Origin: Lentisalinibacter salinarum
GTDB taxonomy: Bacteria; Pseudomonadota; Gammaproteobacteria; Steroidobacterales; Woeseiaceae
Length of the DNA stretch: 64,000 nt
NCBI RefSeq assembly: GCF_040706555.1
Contig: NZ_JAPDRH010000003.1
Location: 124,001 to 188,000 of the forward strand
Reading direction: 5' to 3'
Each line of letters begins with the position of its first letter. Within the stretch, counting starts at the first letter, position 1. Of this stretch, positions 1-7,756 are shown in pieces. The position numbers and the translations under genes were made by a program. The notes below the pieces were generated by a model. The model ran no database searches, had not been told where the DNA came from, and was given only the letters and a program-made list of their open reading frames with translations.

Positions 1-519
1 GCCACGGCACGGGGTGCGGAGTTGCTGCTGACACGGCGGCCCGGGGATGAGGGGCTGTCCTGGTGGGCCAGTTACGCCTGGTCGGAAGTGCTGGACCGGT
101 TCGACGAGGGCAAGGTGGCGCGGAGCTGGGATCAGACCCACGCCGTTAAGTTCGGTGTGGACTGGTCGACCGGGCCCTGGGATTTCAGCCTGGCAGCCAG
201 CGTGCACACGGGCTGGCCGAAGACCCGCCTGCTGCTGGTCGAGGGCGGGACCGGGCCCGAGGTGATCGCGGAGGCCCGCAACCGCCGCCGCTACGAGGAC
301 TTCCACCGCCTCGATCTCCGGCTCGGCCGGGAGTTCCGTCTGGCCCGGGGCACGCTGGAGGCCTACCTGGAGGTCAGCAACCTGTACAACAGCCGCAACC
401 CCTGCTGCCTGGAGTACACGCCGATCACCGGCGATGATGGCGGATTGGTACTGGTGGAGGAGACCGATTACTGGCTGCCGTTGGTGCCTTCGCTCGGTGT
501 GGCCTGGCGCTTCGAGTGA
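1..519 (+). CDS. TonB-dependent outer-membrane receptor, C-terminal part only
   Basis: An open frame runs in from the left edge and stops at 519, leaving 172 residues of the C-terminal beta-barrel. Alternating aromatic/hydrophobic strands are visible, then the motif EVSNLYNSRNPCCLEY, typical of the last extracellular loop and strands of TonB-dependent receptors. The protein ends GVAWRFE, close to the aromatic C-terminal signature of barrel proteins. Plug and TonB box lie outside the window, so the substrate cannot be told. A vicinal Cys pair sits in the last loop. It converges on the glpQ-type gene. Confidence 0.85.
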   Translation, partial: ATARGAELLLTRRPGDEGLSWWASYAWSEVLDRFDEGKVARSWDQTHAVKFGVDWSTGPWDFSLAASVHTGWPKTRLLLVEGGTGPEVIAEARNRRRYEDFHRLDLRLGREFRLARGTLEAYLEVSNLYNSRNPCCLEYTPITGDDGGLVLVEETDYWLPLVPSLGVAWRFE

Positions 520-546
520 TACTCGCCGGATCCCGGCACCGTTCGC

Positions 547-1548
547 TCAGGGCCGCGGCACCTGGCGCACCAGGCCTAGCTCGTCGAAGACGGCGGCGGC
601 ACGGTCGGGGAAATCGGTGAACAGGCCGTCGATGTGCAGTTCGGTCACGAACCAGCGCAGCATCTCCTCGAGGTCGCTGAAACCGGCGGCCAGATCGTCG
701 GCACGGAAGGTATACGGATGCACCGCGAACCCCGCCGCATGGGCGTCGGCTGCCAGGCGGCCCGCACCGGGCCGCCCGTGGCCGTCCAGCGCGTAGAGCT
801 GGCCGACCCAGGGTCCGATGGCATCGGCGGTTGCGGCGAGCGCGGCCAGTCCCTCCTCCGTCTTCAGCGCGTCGTAATCGGTGTCGGATTCGCCCCAGTC
901 GTTCTCGCCGATGAGCTGGACGAGCCGGAAGTCGGTACGGAATTCCTCGCGCAGACGGCGCAGTTCGCTCGCGTCGAAGCACTGGATGTAGACGGCGTCC
1001 GAGCGGGCCGTGACGCCGGCCTCGTCGAGGGCGGCGAGCAGGAGGGCCGAGAGGTCCACTCCCTCGGCCCGGTGCCAGGCCGGGCGCTTGATCTCGGGGT
1101 AGATGCCGACCTGCCGGCCGGTGGAGGCGTTCAGGCCGCGCACCAGCGCGATCTCCTCGGCCAGCGTGTTGATGCGAAAGTTGCCGCTGCGGGCGGGGAA
1201 GCGGCCGGGATAGTTCGCTCGCCTGCGCTCCCCGTCCAGCCTCTCGGTCACCCGCAGCGTGCGGATCTCGGCCAGCGTCAGATCCCGTGCGTACCAGCGT
1301 CCGTCCGCCCGGGCGCGATCGGGGTAGCGTTCGGCCACGTCGGTGACCCGGTCGAGGTGGATGTCGTGCAGAACCAGGAGCGCGTCGTCCTTCGAGGCGA
1401 CGAGGTCCTGCTCCAGGTAGTCGGCGCCGAGGCCGTAGGCCAGCGCCTTGGCCTCCAGCGTGTGCTCCGGCAGGTAGCCGGAGGCGCCCCGGTGCGCGAT
1501 CACGACGGGCCGGCGGGAGGGTCTCGCCATGCCGGCGTTCGTTGCCAT
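547..1548 (-). CDS. glpQ: Glycerophosphodiester phosphodiesterase, GlpQ type
   Basis: It hydrolyses glycerophosphodiesters to sn-glycerol-3-phosphate and an alcohol. The 333-residue protein shows the GDPD signature: His19-Arg-Gly, Pro-Glu-His near 27-29, metal ligands Glu46 and Asp48, and His61-Asp62. The stretch GRQVGIYPEIKRPAWH is characteristic of the longer GlpQ subgroup rather than the short cytosolic UgpQ type. Oddly, no signal peptide precedes the catalytic His-Arg-Gly, so this copy is predicted cytoplasmic although classical GlpQ is periplasmic. It starts 16 bases after the ferredoxin-NADP reductase stop, probably as one transcript. Confidence 0.88.
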   Translation of the reverse strand: MATNAGMARPSRRPVVIAHRGASGYLPEHTLEAKALAYGLGADYLEQDLVASKDDALLVLHDIHLDRVTDVAERYPDRARADGRWYARDLTLAEIRTLRVTERLDGERRRANYPGRFPARSGNFRINTLAEEIALVRGLNASTGRQVGIYPEIKRPAWHRAEGVDLSALLLAALDEAGVTARSDAVYIQCFDASELRRLREEFRTDFRLVQLIGENDWGESDTDYDALKTEEGLAALAATADAIGPWVGQLYALDGHGRPGAGRLAADAHAAGFAVHPYTFRADDLAAGFSDLEEMLRWFVTELHIDGLFTDFPDRAAAVFDELGLVRQVPRP

Positions 1549-1564
1549 GCCCGTCGCGGCCGCC

Positions 1565-2587
1565 TCAGTCGTCCACGCCGAGGCGCTTGTGCATGATCGG
1601 GCTGGTCGTCGTGTACTGCAGGTGCACTTTCTTGTCGGGCTCGATGAACGACTTGGCCGCGAAGGCCGCCAGCGCGGCCTCGTGGAAGCCGCTCAGGATC
1701 AGCTTCTTCTTGCCGGGGTAGTGGTTGATGTCGCCGATGGCATAGATCCCCGGGATATTGGTCTCGAACTTCTCCGTGTCCACGTTGATGGTCTTGCGGT
1801 TGATGTCCAGGCCCCACTCGGCGATGGGACCGAGTTTCGGCGCCAGCCCGAAGAACACGAGCAGGTCGTCCAGCTCGACGCGGCGCTCGCCCTGGTCCTT
1901 CACCGCCACGGTCACCGACTGCAGCGTGCCGCCTTCGGCGTCGATGGCGCTCACGTTGCCGAACTCGATCAGATCCATTCTGCCGGTCGCCACCAGCTCG
2001 CGCATCCGCGCCACCGAGGCGGGTGCCGCCCGGAACTGATCCGAGCGATGCACCAGCGTCATGGCCTCGACCGAGTCGATCAGCTCCAGCACCCAGTCCA
2101 GCGCCGAGTCGCCGGCGCCGAGCACGACCACCCGCTTGCCGACGAAGCGGCCCGGATCGCGCACCCGATAGAAGACGTGCTGGTCGATCAGTTCGTCGAC
2201 GCCCTCCACGCGTAGCTCCCGGGGCTGGAAGGAGCCGACGCCGCCCGCGATGATCACGGTCTTGGCCTCGAACTCCTTGCCGCCGCTGGTCTTCACGTGG
2301 AATGGCGCCTCGCCGGAGACCTCCGTGACCTCCTCGCCCAGGTGGAAGCCGGGCGAGAACGGCTTGATCTGCTCCATCAGCCGCTCGACCAGCTCTGCCG
2401 CACTGCACACCGGGATGGCGGGGATGTCGTAGATCGGCTTGTCCGGGTAGAGCTCGGCACACTGCCCGCCCACCACGGGCATGGTCTCCACCACCTCCGC
2501 ATGCAGGCCCAGCAGCCCCAGCTCGAACACCTGGAACAGCCCGCACGGGCCCGCCCCGACGATCAGTGCATCGGTCTTGATTGTCAT
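1565..2587 (-). CDS. Ferredoxin-NADP reductase, thioredoxin-reductase-like type
   Basis: This 340-residue flavoprotein moves electrons between NADPH and ferredoxin. An FAD-binding GAGPCG lies at residues 11-16, a second dinucleotide fold GAGDSA near 150-160, and a C-terminal AIGDIN motif contacts FAD. The Cys-x-x-Cys redox pair of thioredoxin reductase is absent and the C-terminal extension GKKKLILSGFHEA is present, both typical of the YumC/Chlorobium-type FNR. The start has an upstream GGAG. The adrenodoxin-type ferredoxin at 58642 is a possible partner, but that is only inference. Confidence 0.85.
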   Translation of the reverse strand: MTIKTDALIVGAGPCGLFQVFELGLLGLHAEVVETMPVVGGQCAELYPDKPIYDIPAIPVCSAAELVERLMEQIKPFSPGFHLGEEVTEVSGEAPFHVKTSGGKEFEAKTVIIAGGVGSFQPRELRVEGVDELIDQHVFYRVRDPGRFVGKRVVVLGAGDSALDWVLELIDSVEAMTLVHRSDQFRAAPASVARMRELVATGRMDLIEFGNVSAIDAEGGTLQSVTVAVKDQGERRVELDDLLVFFGLAPKLGPIAEWGLDINRKTINVDTEKFETNIPGIYAIGDINHYPGKKKLILSGFHEAALAAFAAKSFIEPDKKVHLQYTTTSPIMHKRLGVDD

Positions 2588-2687
2588 GGTTCTCCGTTCA
2601 CTCCTCCGGACAAAATCCTGCCGCGCGGGGATCCGGTCCCCGGCAGTTCGACTGCTGCCATGGCGAGCGCCCGCCGCCGGACGGGCC

Positions 2688-3134
2688 TCAGGGGAAGTCG
2701 ATGACCTCCCAGCGGTTGGTATCCTCGTTCCGTGCCGCCCGCTTGATCGCGTCCACGATCTCGCGCTCGTTCCACTCCGGCTCTTCGCGGGCCACTCGCG
2801 ACACCTCAGCCGGCATCGGCAGGACGCCGCCGAACGGCTTCATGGCGATGATCGGCCTGCCGAGCGCCTGGGCGGCGTCGATCTGGTACTGGATCCAGTC
2901 CCGTTTCTTCTCGAACAGGCTGGCCAGGACGACGACGGTCTCAGCGGCCTCGATCTGCTCGCGCAGCGCCGCCTTGAACGCCTCGCTGCCGCCGGCGGGC
3001 AGCTCGTCCGGCTTGCTGGTGTTCACGTAGAAGAAATTGGGGTTGCTCTCGATGTACTCGAACAGCCGCAGGTAGTCGTCACTCTCGCTGAAGGTGTGGG
3101 TGACGTACACCCGTATCGGGTTATCTTCGGACAC
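2688..3134 (-). CDS. TIR-like domain protein (DUF1863 / MTH538 / ThsB-like)
   Basis: A 148-residue single-domain protein. I chose the GTG at 3134 because GGAGG lies six bases upstream; a longer frame to 3251 has no such site. The order is a beta strand with RVYVTHTF at 8-15, Asp19-Asp20, a helix, a strand VVVLAS at 67-72, Trp80, and GRPIIAM after 90. This matches the DUF1863/ThsB branch of TIR-like domains. In NAD-cleaving TIR domains the residue four after this Trp is the catalytic Glu; here it is Gln84. No ThsA or other effector is nearby. It is divergent from the exo/endonuclease-fold gene. Role unknown: signalling and vestigial defence are both possible. Confidence 0.7.
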   Translation of the reverse strand: MSEDNPIRVYVTHTFSESDDYLRLFEYIESNPNFFYVNTSKPDELPAGGSEAFKAALREQIEAAETVVVLASLFEKKRDWIQYQIDAAQALGRPIIAMKPFGGVLPMPAEVSRVAREEPEWNEREIVDAIKRAARNEDTNRWEVIDFP

Positions 3135-3337
3135 GAAAGACCTCCGGCGGCCGGCTCGGAACCCGGGTAGTGTAGCGAATCCGGCGACCACGGGGCCAGC
3201 ATGTGCCGCACGGCCCCGACTGCCTCCCGGACCGGCCCGACCTGCTATCATCCGGGAGAGTCAGGCTGTCCGGGGAGTCGGCAGCGCCGGCAACGTCCCG
3301 GCCCGCCCGACCGCCCCTCCGAACGCCGGGAACAGGC

Positions 3338-4078
3338 ATGCGCTTATTGCTCTACAACATCCGCTACGGGGTCGGCGGCGGTGCGTCCATGCACGTGCCC
3401 GTCCCGGGCGCGGGCTACCTGCTCGGCAACCGGACCAACCTGGAGCGGATCATCGAGTTCATCCAGTCGGTGAGCCCGGATATCGTCGGCTTGGTGGAAG
3501 TGGATACGGGCTCCATCCGCAGCCGGCGCGTGAACCAGGCGGAGGAGATCGCGCGGGCGCTCGGCCACAACACCTCCTACGAGATCAAGTACGGGGCCAG
3601 CTCGGTCAACAAGCTGCTGCCGATCATCCGCAAACAGGGCAACGCGTTTCTCGCCGCCCCCGGCGTCCACGGCGAGCGCTTCCATTATTTCGACACCGGC
3701 ATCAAGCGGCTGATCATCGAGCTGGAACTCGACGATTTCGCCGTCTTCCTGGTGCACCTGTCGCTGAAGTACCGGCATCGGCATCTGCAGTTACGCCATC
3801 TGCACGACCTGGTGATGAAGACCGAGAAACCGGTGATGGTCGCCGGGGATTTCAATACCTTCTGGGGCGAGAACGAGATGTATCTGTTCATGCAGGCCAC
3901 CGGCCTGAAGAGCGCGAACACCACCGGCGCGCCTTCCTACCCCAGCCGGGCGCCCCGCAAGGAGCTGGATTTCATCCTCTACCAGGAGGGTATCCGCATC
4001 GAGCATTTCGAGATCCCGCAGGTCCGCTATTCGGACCACCTGCCGCTGGTCTGCGACTTCTCGGTGCAGGCGGCCTGA
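3338..4078 (+). CDS. Endonuclease/exonuclease/phosphatase (EEP) fold hydrolase
   Basis: A 246-residue protein starting at the ATG that gives MRLLLYNIRYG. All core EEP motifs are in order: Asn7, Glu54 in VGLVEVD, His140, Asp171 and Asn173 in GDFN, Asp211, and Asp233-His234 in SDH. Metal-dependent hydrolysis of a phosphodiester or phosphomonoester is therefore likely. Members act on nucleic acids, sphingomyelin or phosphoinositides, and the substrate cannot be told here. There is no signal peptide. It is divergent from the TIR-like gene across about 200 bases and 48 bases ahead of the fad gene. Confidence 0.8.
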   Translation: MRLLLYNIRYGVGGGASMHVPVPGAGYLLGNRTNLERIIEFIQSVSPDIVGLVEVDTGSIRSRRVNQAEEIARALGHNTSYEIKYGASSVNKLLPIIRKQGNAFLAAPGVHGERFHYFDTGIKRLIIELELDDFAVFLVHLSLKYRHRHLQLRHLHDLVMKTEKPVMVAGDFNTFWGENEMYLFMQATGLKSANTTGAPSYPSRAPRKELDFILYQEGIRIEHFEIPQVRYSDHLPLVCDFSVQAA

Positions 4079-4126
4079 TACGAGGAAATCGGAACAACGA
4101 CGCCGACACGGCGCAAGGAGCAGGCA

Positions 4127-6181
4127 ATGAGCGACGAAAAGGCACCCGGCGGACTCGAGCACTGGCGCACCGAGACCGATTCGAGCGGCGTCCTCTGGCT
4201 GGCGGCGGACAAGGCCGACGGTGGCGCCAACGTACTGTCCGGGCCCGTCCTCCGTGAACTCGACGCCGTCATCGGCGGCATCGAGGACGACCCGCCGAAG
4301 GGTGTGGTCATCTATTCGGTGAAGCCGAGCGGCTTCATCATGGGCGCCGACATCAACGAGTTCACCCGCATCGAGAGCACCGAGCAGGCCTTCGAACTGG
4401 TGCGCCTGGGCCAGCAGGTGCTCGACCGGGTCGAGGCGCTGCGTTGCCCCACGGTGGCCGTGATCGACGGCTACGCCCTCGGCGGCGGGCTGGAGCTCGC
4501 CATGGCCTGCGACTACCGCCTGGCCGTGGACAGCGACCGCAAGACCATCGGCCTGCCAGAGGTGCAGCTCGGTATCCATCCCGGTTTCGGCGGCACCGTC
4601 CGGGCGGTGCAGATCGCCGGCGTCACCGCGGCGATGGAGCTGATGCTGACCGGCAAGTCCCTGACGCCGAAGAAGGCGAAGTCCGCCGGACTGGTGGATC
4701 GCCTGGTCACGCGGGACAACTGGAAGGCGGCGGCGCGGGAGATCATCGGCTCGCGCCCGCCCCGCAGCCGGGCCGGCTTCACCCAGAAGCTGCTGAATCT
4801 GGCGCCGGTACGCCCCTTCGTCGCCAGACAGATGCGCGGACGGGTCGCCAAACGCGCCCGCCGCGACCACTATCCCGCCCCCTACGCCATCGTCGACCTC
4901 TGGCAGGAGCACGGCGGCAGCCCGGACGGCGGCTACGTGGCCGAGGCGCGCTCCATCGCGGAACTCATGTGCACCGACACCTCGCGCAACCTGGTACGCG
5001 TGTTCTTCCTGCAGAACCGGCTGAAGTCCCAGGGCAGCAGCGATGCGCCCCGGGCCCGCCACCTGCACGTCGTCGGCGCCGGCGTCATGGGCGGCGACAT
5101 CGCGGCCTGGTGCGCGCTGCGCGGCCTGGAGGTCACGCTGCAGGACCGGGAGGAGAAGTACATCACGCCGGCGCTCGAACGGGCGGAGAAGCTGTTCGAC
5201 AAACGCATCCGTGACGACGAGGAACGGGAAGCGGCGAAGGGCAGGCTCCGGGCGGACGTCGCCGGCGATGGCGTGGCCAGGGCGGATCTGGTGATCGAGG
5301 CCATATTCGAGGACAAGGACGCGAAGCAGGAACTGTACCGGGAACTCGAGCCAAAGATGAAGGACGGCGCAGTGCTCGCCACCAACACCTCGTCCATACG
5401 CCTGGAGGAGCTGCGTACGGTGCTCTCCGCGCCGGCGCGGCTGATCGGACTGCACTTCTTCAACCCGGTCGCACAGCTGCCGCTGGTGGAGGTGATCCGC
5501 TGCGCCGATACCGAGGCGGCGGCCGTCGACGCCGGTCATGCTTTCGTGAAGGCCATCGGCAAGTTCCCGCTGGAGTGCGCGAGCTCGCCGGGGTTCGTGG
5601 TCAACCGGGTGCTCGCGCCCTACATGGGCGAGGCGATGCGCCTGCACGAGGAAGGCGTCGCTCTGGAGATCATCGACGAGGCGGCCGTGGATTTCGGCAT
5701 GCCCATGGGTCCCGTGGAGCTGGCCGACAGCGTCGGGCTGGACGTCGCCTGGCACGTCTCGACGATCCTCGCCGACGCCTACGGCTACCCGCTGCCGGAG
5801 AGACTCCGGGAGATGGTCGACGCCGGCAATCTGGGCAGGAAATCCGGCCAGGGTTTCTACCGCTGGGAGGACGGCAAGGCCGTCAAGCAGTCCGATCCGG
5901 AAGGGCCAGAGCCGCCGGACCTGCAGGACCGGCTGATCCTGCCGATGGTGAACGAGGCCGTTGCCTGCCTGGCCGAGGGCGTGGTGGAGGACGAGGATCT
6001 CCTCGATGCCGGCGTGATCTTCGGCACCGGCTTCGCGCCATTCCGGGGCGGCCCGCTGCACTATGCCCGGTCCCGCGGCGTCGCCGAGATCCGCAGCCGC
6101 CTGGAGAAGTTCGCCATGGAGTACGGCGAGCGGTTCCGGCCCGCGGAAGGCTGGGACGCGTTCTCCTCCCGCGAGGAGTGA
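4127..6181 (+). CDS. fadJ: Bifunctional enoyl-CoA hydratase / 3-hydroxyacyl-CoA dehydrogenase
   Basis: This 684-residue fusion catalyses the two middle steps of fatty-acid beta-oxidation. The N-terminal crotonase part carries oxyanion-hole GADINEF, then GGGLELAMACDYR and IGLPEVQLGIHPGFGGT with the two catalytic Glu. The 3-hydroxyacyl-CoA dehydrogenase begins near residue 310 with NAD-binding GAGVMGGDIA, followed by HFFNPVAQLPLVEV and GFVVNRVLAPYMGE. It is somewhat shorter than typical FadB or FadJ (about 710-730), and no thiolase gene follows, so an anaerobic-type fadJ or a dedicated catabolic homologue are both possible. AAGGAG precedes the start. Confidence 0.9.
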   Translation: MSDEKAPGGLEHWRTETDSSGVLWLAADKADGGANVLSGPVLRELDAVIGGIEDDPPKGVVIYSVKPSGFIMGADINEFTRIESTEQAFELVRLGQQVLDRVEALRCPTVAVIDGYALGGGLELAMACDYRLAVDSDRKTIGLPEVQLGIHPGFGGTVRAVQIAGVTAAMELMLTGKSLTPKKAKSAGLVDRLVTRDNWKAAAREIIGSRPPRSRAGFTQKLLNLAPVRPFVARQMRGRVAKRARRDHYPAPYAIVDLWQEHGGSPDGGYVAEARSIAELMCTDTSRNLVRVFFLQNRLKSQGSSDAPRARHLHVVGAGVMGGDIAAWCALRGLEVTLQDREEKYITPALERAEKLFDKRIRDDEEREAAKGRLRADVAGDGVARADLVIEAIFEDKDAKQELYRELEPKMKDGAVLATNTSSIRLEELRTVLSAPARLIGLHFFNPVAQLPLVEVIRCADTEAAAVDAGHAFVKAIGKFPLECASSPGFVVNRVLAPYMGEAMRLHEEGVALEIIDEAAVDFGMPMGPVELADSVGLDVAWHVSTILADAYGYPLPERLREMVDAGNLGRKSGQGFYRWEDGKAVKQSDPEGPEPPDLQDRLILPMVNEAVACLAEGVVEDEDLLDAGVIFGTGFAPFRGGPLHYARSRGVAEIRSRLEKFAMEYGERFRPAEGWDAFSSREE

Positions 6182-6328
6182 GTGCCGCAGTCAGCGGAAA
6201 TTGGGACACGTGCCTGATCTTGCCAAGCCATTGAATGTACAATGCGCCACCCGGGATTCGACGTTTTCTCTGACCGCCGCCCGCGCACAGGCCGGCCGGC
6301 GGCCCACCACGGATGAACTGGCGATAAC

Positions 6329-7381
6329 ATGACGGAACGAGGACAGGTAGATCCGAACCTGCTGAAGGGCTTCTCTCCGCTGGACGGACTCAAGCGGGAG
6401 AATCTGTCGGCGCTCGCGAAGAAGACCCAGGTCCACGAACTGGATGCGAACCAGGTCCTGTTCCGCGAGGGGGATTCCGAGAAGCGCACCCTCTACATCG
6501 TCAGCGGCAGCGTGGAACTCGTGGACGGCAATCAGGTGGTGGAGACCATCCAGGGCGGCACCGAGGAGGCGCGCAATCCGCTCTCCCCCATCCTGCCCCG
6601 GCGCTACACCGCTCGCACCCGCACGAAGATCCAGTATCTCAACATCGACAGCGACCTGCTGGACGTGATGCTGACCTGGGACCAGACCGGTTCCTACGAG
6701 GTGAGCGAGCTGCGCGACGATCAGACCGAGGGCGGCGACGACTGGATGACCACGCTGCTGCAGACCAAGGCCTTTCACAAGATCCCGCCGGCCAACATCC
6801 AGGCGATCTTCATGCGCATGCAGCAGATCAACTACAAGGCCGGCGACCAGGTCATCAAGCAGGGCGCCGAGGGCGATTACTTCTATGTGATCACCCGCGG
6901 GAAGTGCGCGGTCACCAGGGAGACGCCGCTGAACAAGGAAGGCATCCGGCTCGCCGAACTCGGCGTCGGCGACACCTTCGGCGAAGAGGCCCTGATCTCC
7001 GATGCCAAGCGCAACGCGACGGTCACGATGCTGACTGACGGCTCGGTGATGCGTCTCGGCAAGGACGACTTCAACACGCTGCTGAACGAGCCCATGCTCG
7101 AGTGGGTGGACTATACGGAAGCCCAGGACATCGTGGCGAAAGGCGGCCAGTGGCTGGACGTGCGCCTGCCGAGCGAGTTCGACAACTATCACCAGGAAGG
7201 CGCGGTCAACATCCCGCTCTACTTCATCAGACTGAAGCTCGGCACGCTGGAAAAGGACAAGCGCTACGTCGTCTGCTGCGACACGGGACGGCGCAGTTCG
7301 GCCGGCGCCTACATCCTGAGCGAGAGGGGCTTCAACGCCTGCGTCCTGCGGGGCGGCATCAACAGCGCCCGCAATCCCTGA
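6329..7381 (+). CDS. Tandem cyclic-nucleotide-binding domains fused to rhodanese
   Basis: The 350-residue protein has three parts. A divergent cNMP-binding-like domain covers about 13-128. A better-kept one covers about 143-260, with the phosphate-binding cassette FGEEALISDAKRNAT. A rhodanese domain covers about 262-350, with DVRLPSEF and an active-site loop CCDTGRRS containing a candidate catalytic Cys. No DNA-binding or membrane segment is visible, so it looks like a soluble sensor linking a cyclic nucleotide to sulfane-sulfur or redox chemistry, or a scaffold. It stands alone between convergent and upstream genes. Confidence 0.8.
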   Translation: MTERGQVDPNLLKGFSPLDGLKRENLSALAKKTQVHELDANQVLFREGDSEKRTLYIVSGSVELVDGNQVVETIQGGTEEARNPLSPILPRRYTARTRTKIQYLNIDSDLLDVMLTWDQTGSYEVSELRDDQTEGGDDWMTTLLQTKAFHKIPPANIQAIFMRMQQINYKAGDQVIKQGAEGDYFYVITRGKCAVTRETPLNKEGIRLAELGVGDTFGEEALISDAKRNATVTMLTDGSVMRLGKDDFNTLLNEPMLEWVDYTEAQDIVAKGGQWLDVRLPSEFDNYHQEGAVNIPLYFIRLKLGTLEKDKRYVVCCDTGRRSSAGAYILSERGFNACVLRGGINSARNP

Positions 7382-7399
7382 ACGACGGCCGCCGCGGCC

Positions 7400-7738
7400 T
7401 CACATGGTGTGGGTGGGCTTGTCCCCGCTCAGCGCGCCGGCCAGGTAGTTCTCGATCTTCTTCTGGGTATTGCCCTGGTCCTGCTCGGAGAACTGGACGC
7501 CGATGCCGGCGGTCCGCTTGCCCTGGGCCCCCTTTGGCGTCATCCAGATCACCTTGCCGGCCACCGGAATCTTCTCGTCCTCGCCCATCAGGTTCAGCAG
7601 CATGAATACCTCGTCGCCCAGCCGGTAGGAGCTGTTGGTGGGTATGAACAGGCCGCCGTTATGCACGAACGGCATGTACGCCAGATACAACGCGCTCTTA
7701 TCTTTGATCGTCAACGTCAGCAGCCCCGGCTTGGACAT
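7400..7738 (-). CDS. pilZ: PilZ domain protein, type IV pilus type
   Basis: This 112-residue single-domain protein matches the small PilZ needed for type IV pilus biogenesis. The core HNGGLFIPTNSSYRLGDEVFMLL and GKVIWMTP is visible. The N-terminal Arg-x3-Arg that clamps cyclic di-GMP is missing and Asn-Gly-Gly stands where DxSxxG is expected, as in PilZ proteins that do not bind the nucleotide. It lies after holB in the usual gammaproteobacterial order mltG-tmk-holB-pilZ. A GAGG lies nine bases before the start. Confidence 0.87.
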   Translation of the reverse strand: MSKPGLLTLTIKDKSALYLAYMPFVHNGGLFIPTNSSYRLGDEVFMLLNLMGEDEKIPVAGKVIWMTPKGAQGKRTAGIGVQFSEQDQGNTQKKIENYLAGALSGDKPTHTM

Positions 7739-7756
7739 GATGAGATCCCTCGATAA

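Noticed and set aside
2688..3134. TIR-like gene as part of a Thoeris defence system
   Set aside because: No ThsA or other effector, nuclease or mobile element is next to it, and the usual catalytic Glu is Gln. The EEP neighbour is not a known Thoeris part.
3791..6061. Long antisense open frame over the fad gene
   Set aside because: The opposite strand has complete enoyl-CoA hydratase and dehydrogenase motifs; the antisense product has no recognisable domain.
6220..6243. TTGCCA and TACAAT before the cNMP-rhodanese gene as a promoter
   Set aside because: The spacer is only 12 bases; no better -35 lies 16-18 bases from the TACAAT.
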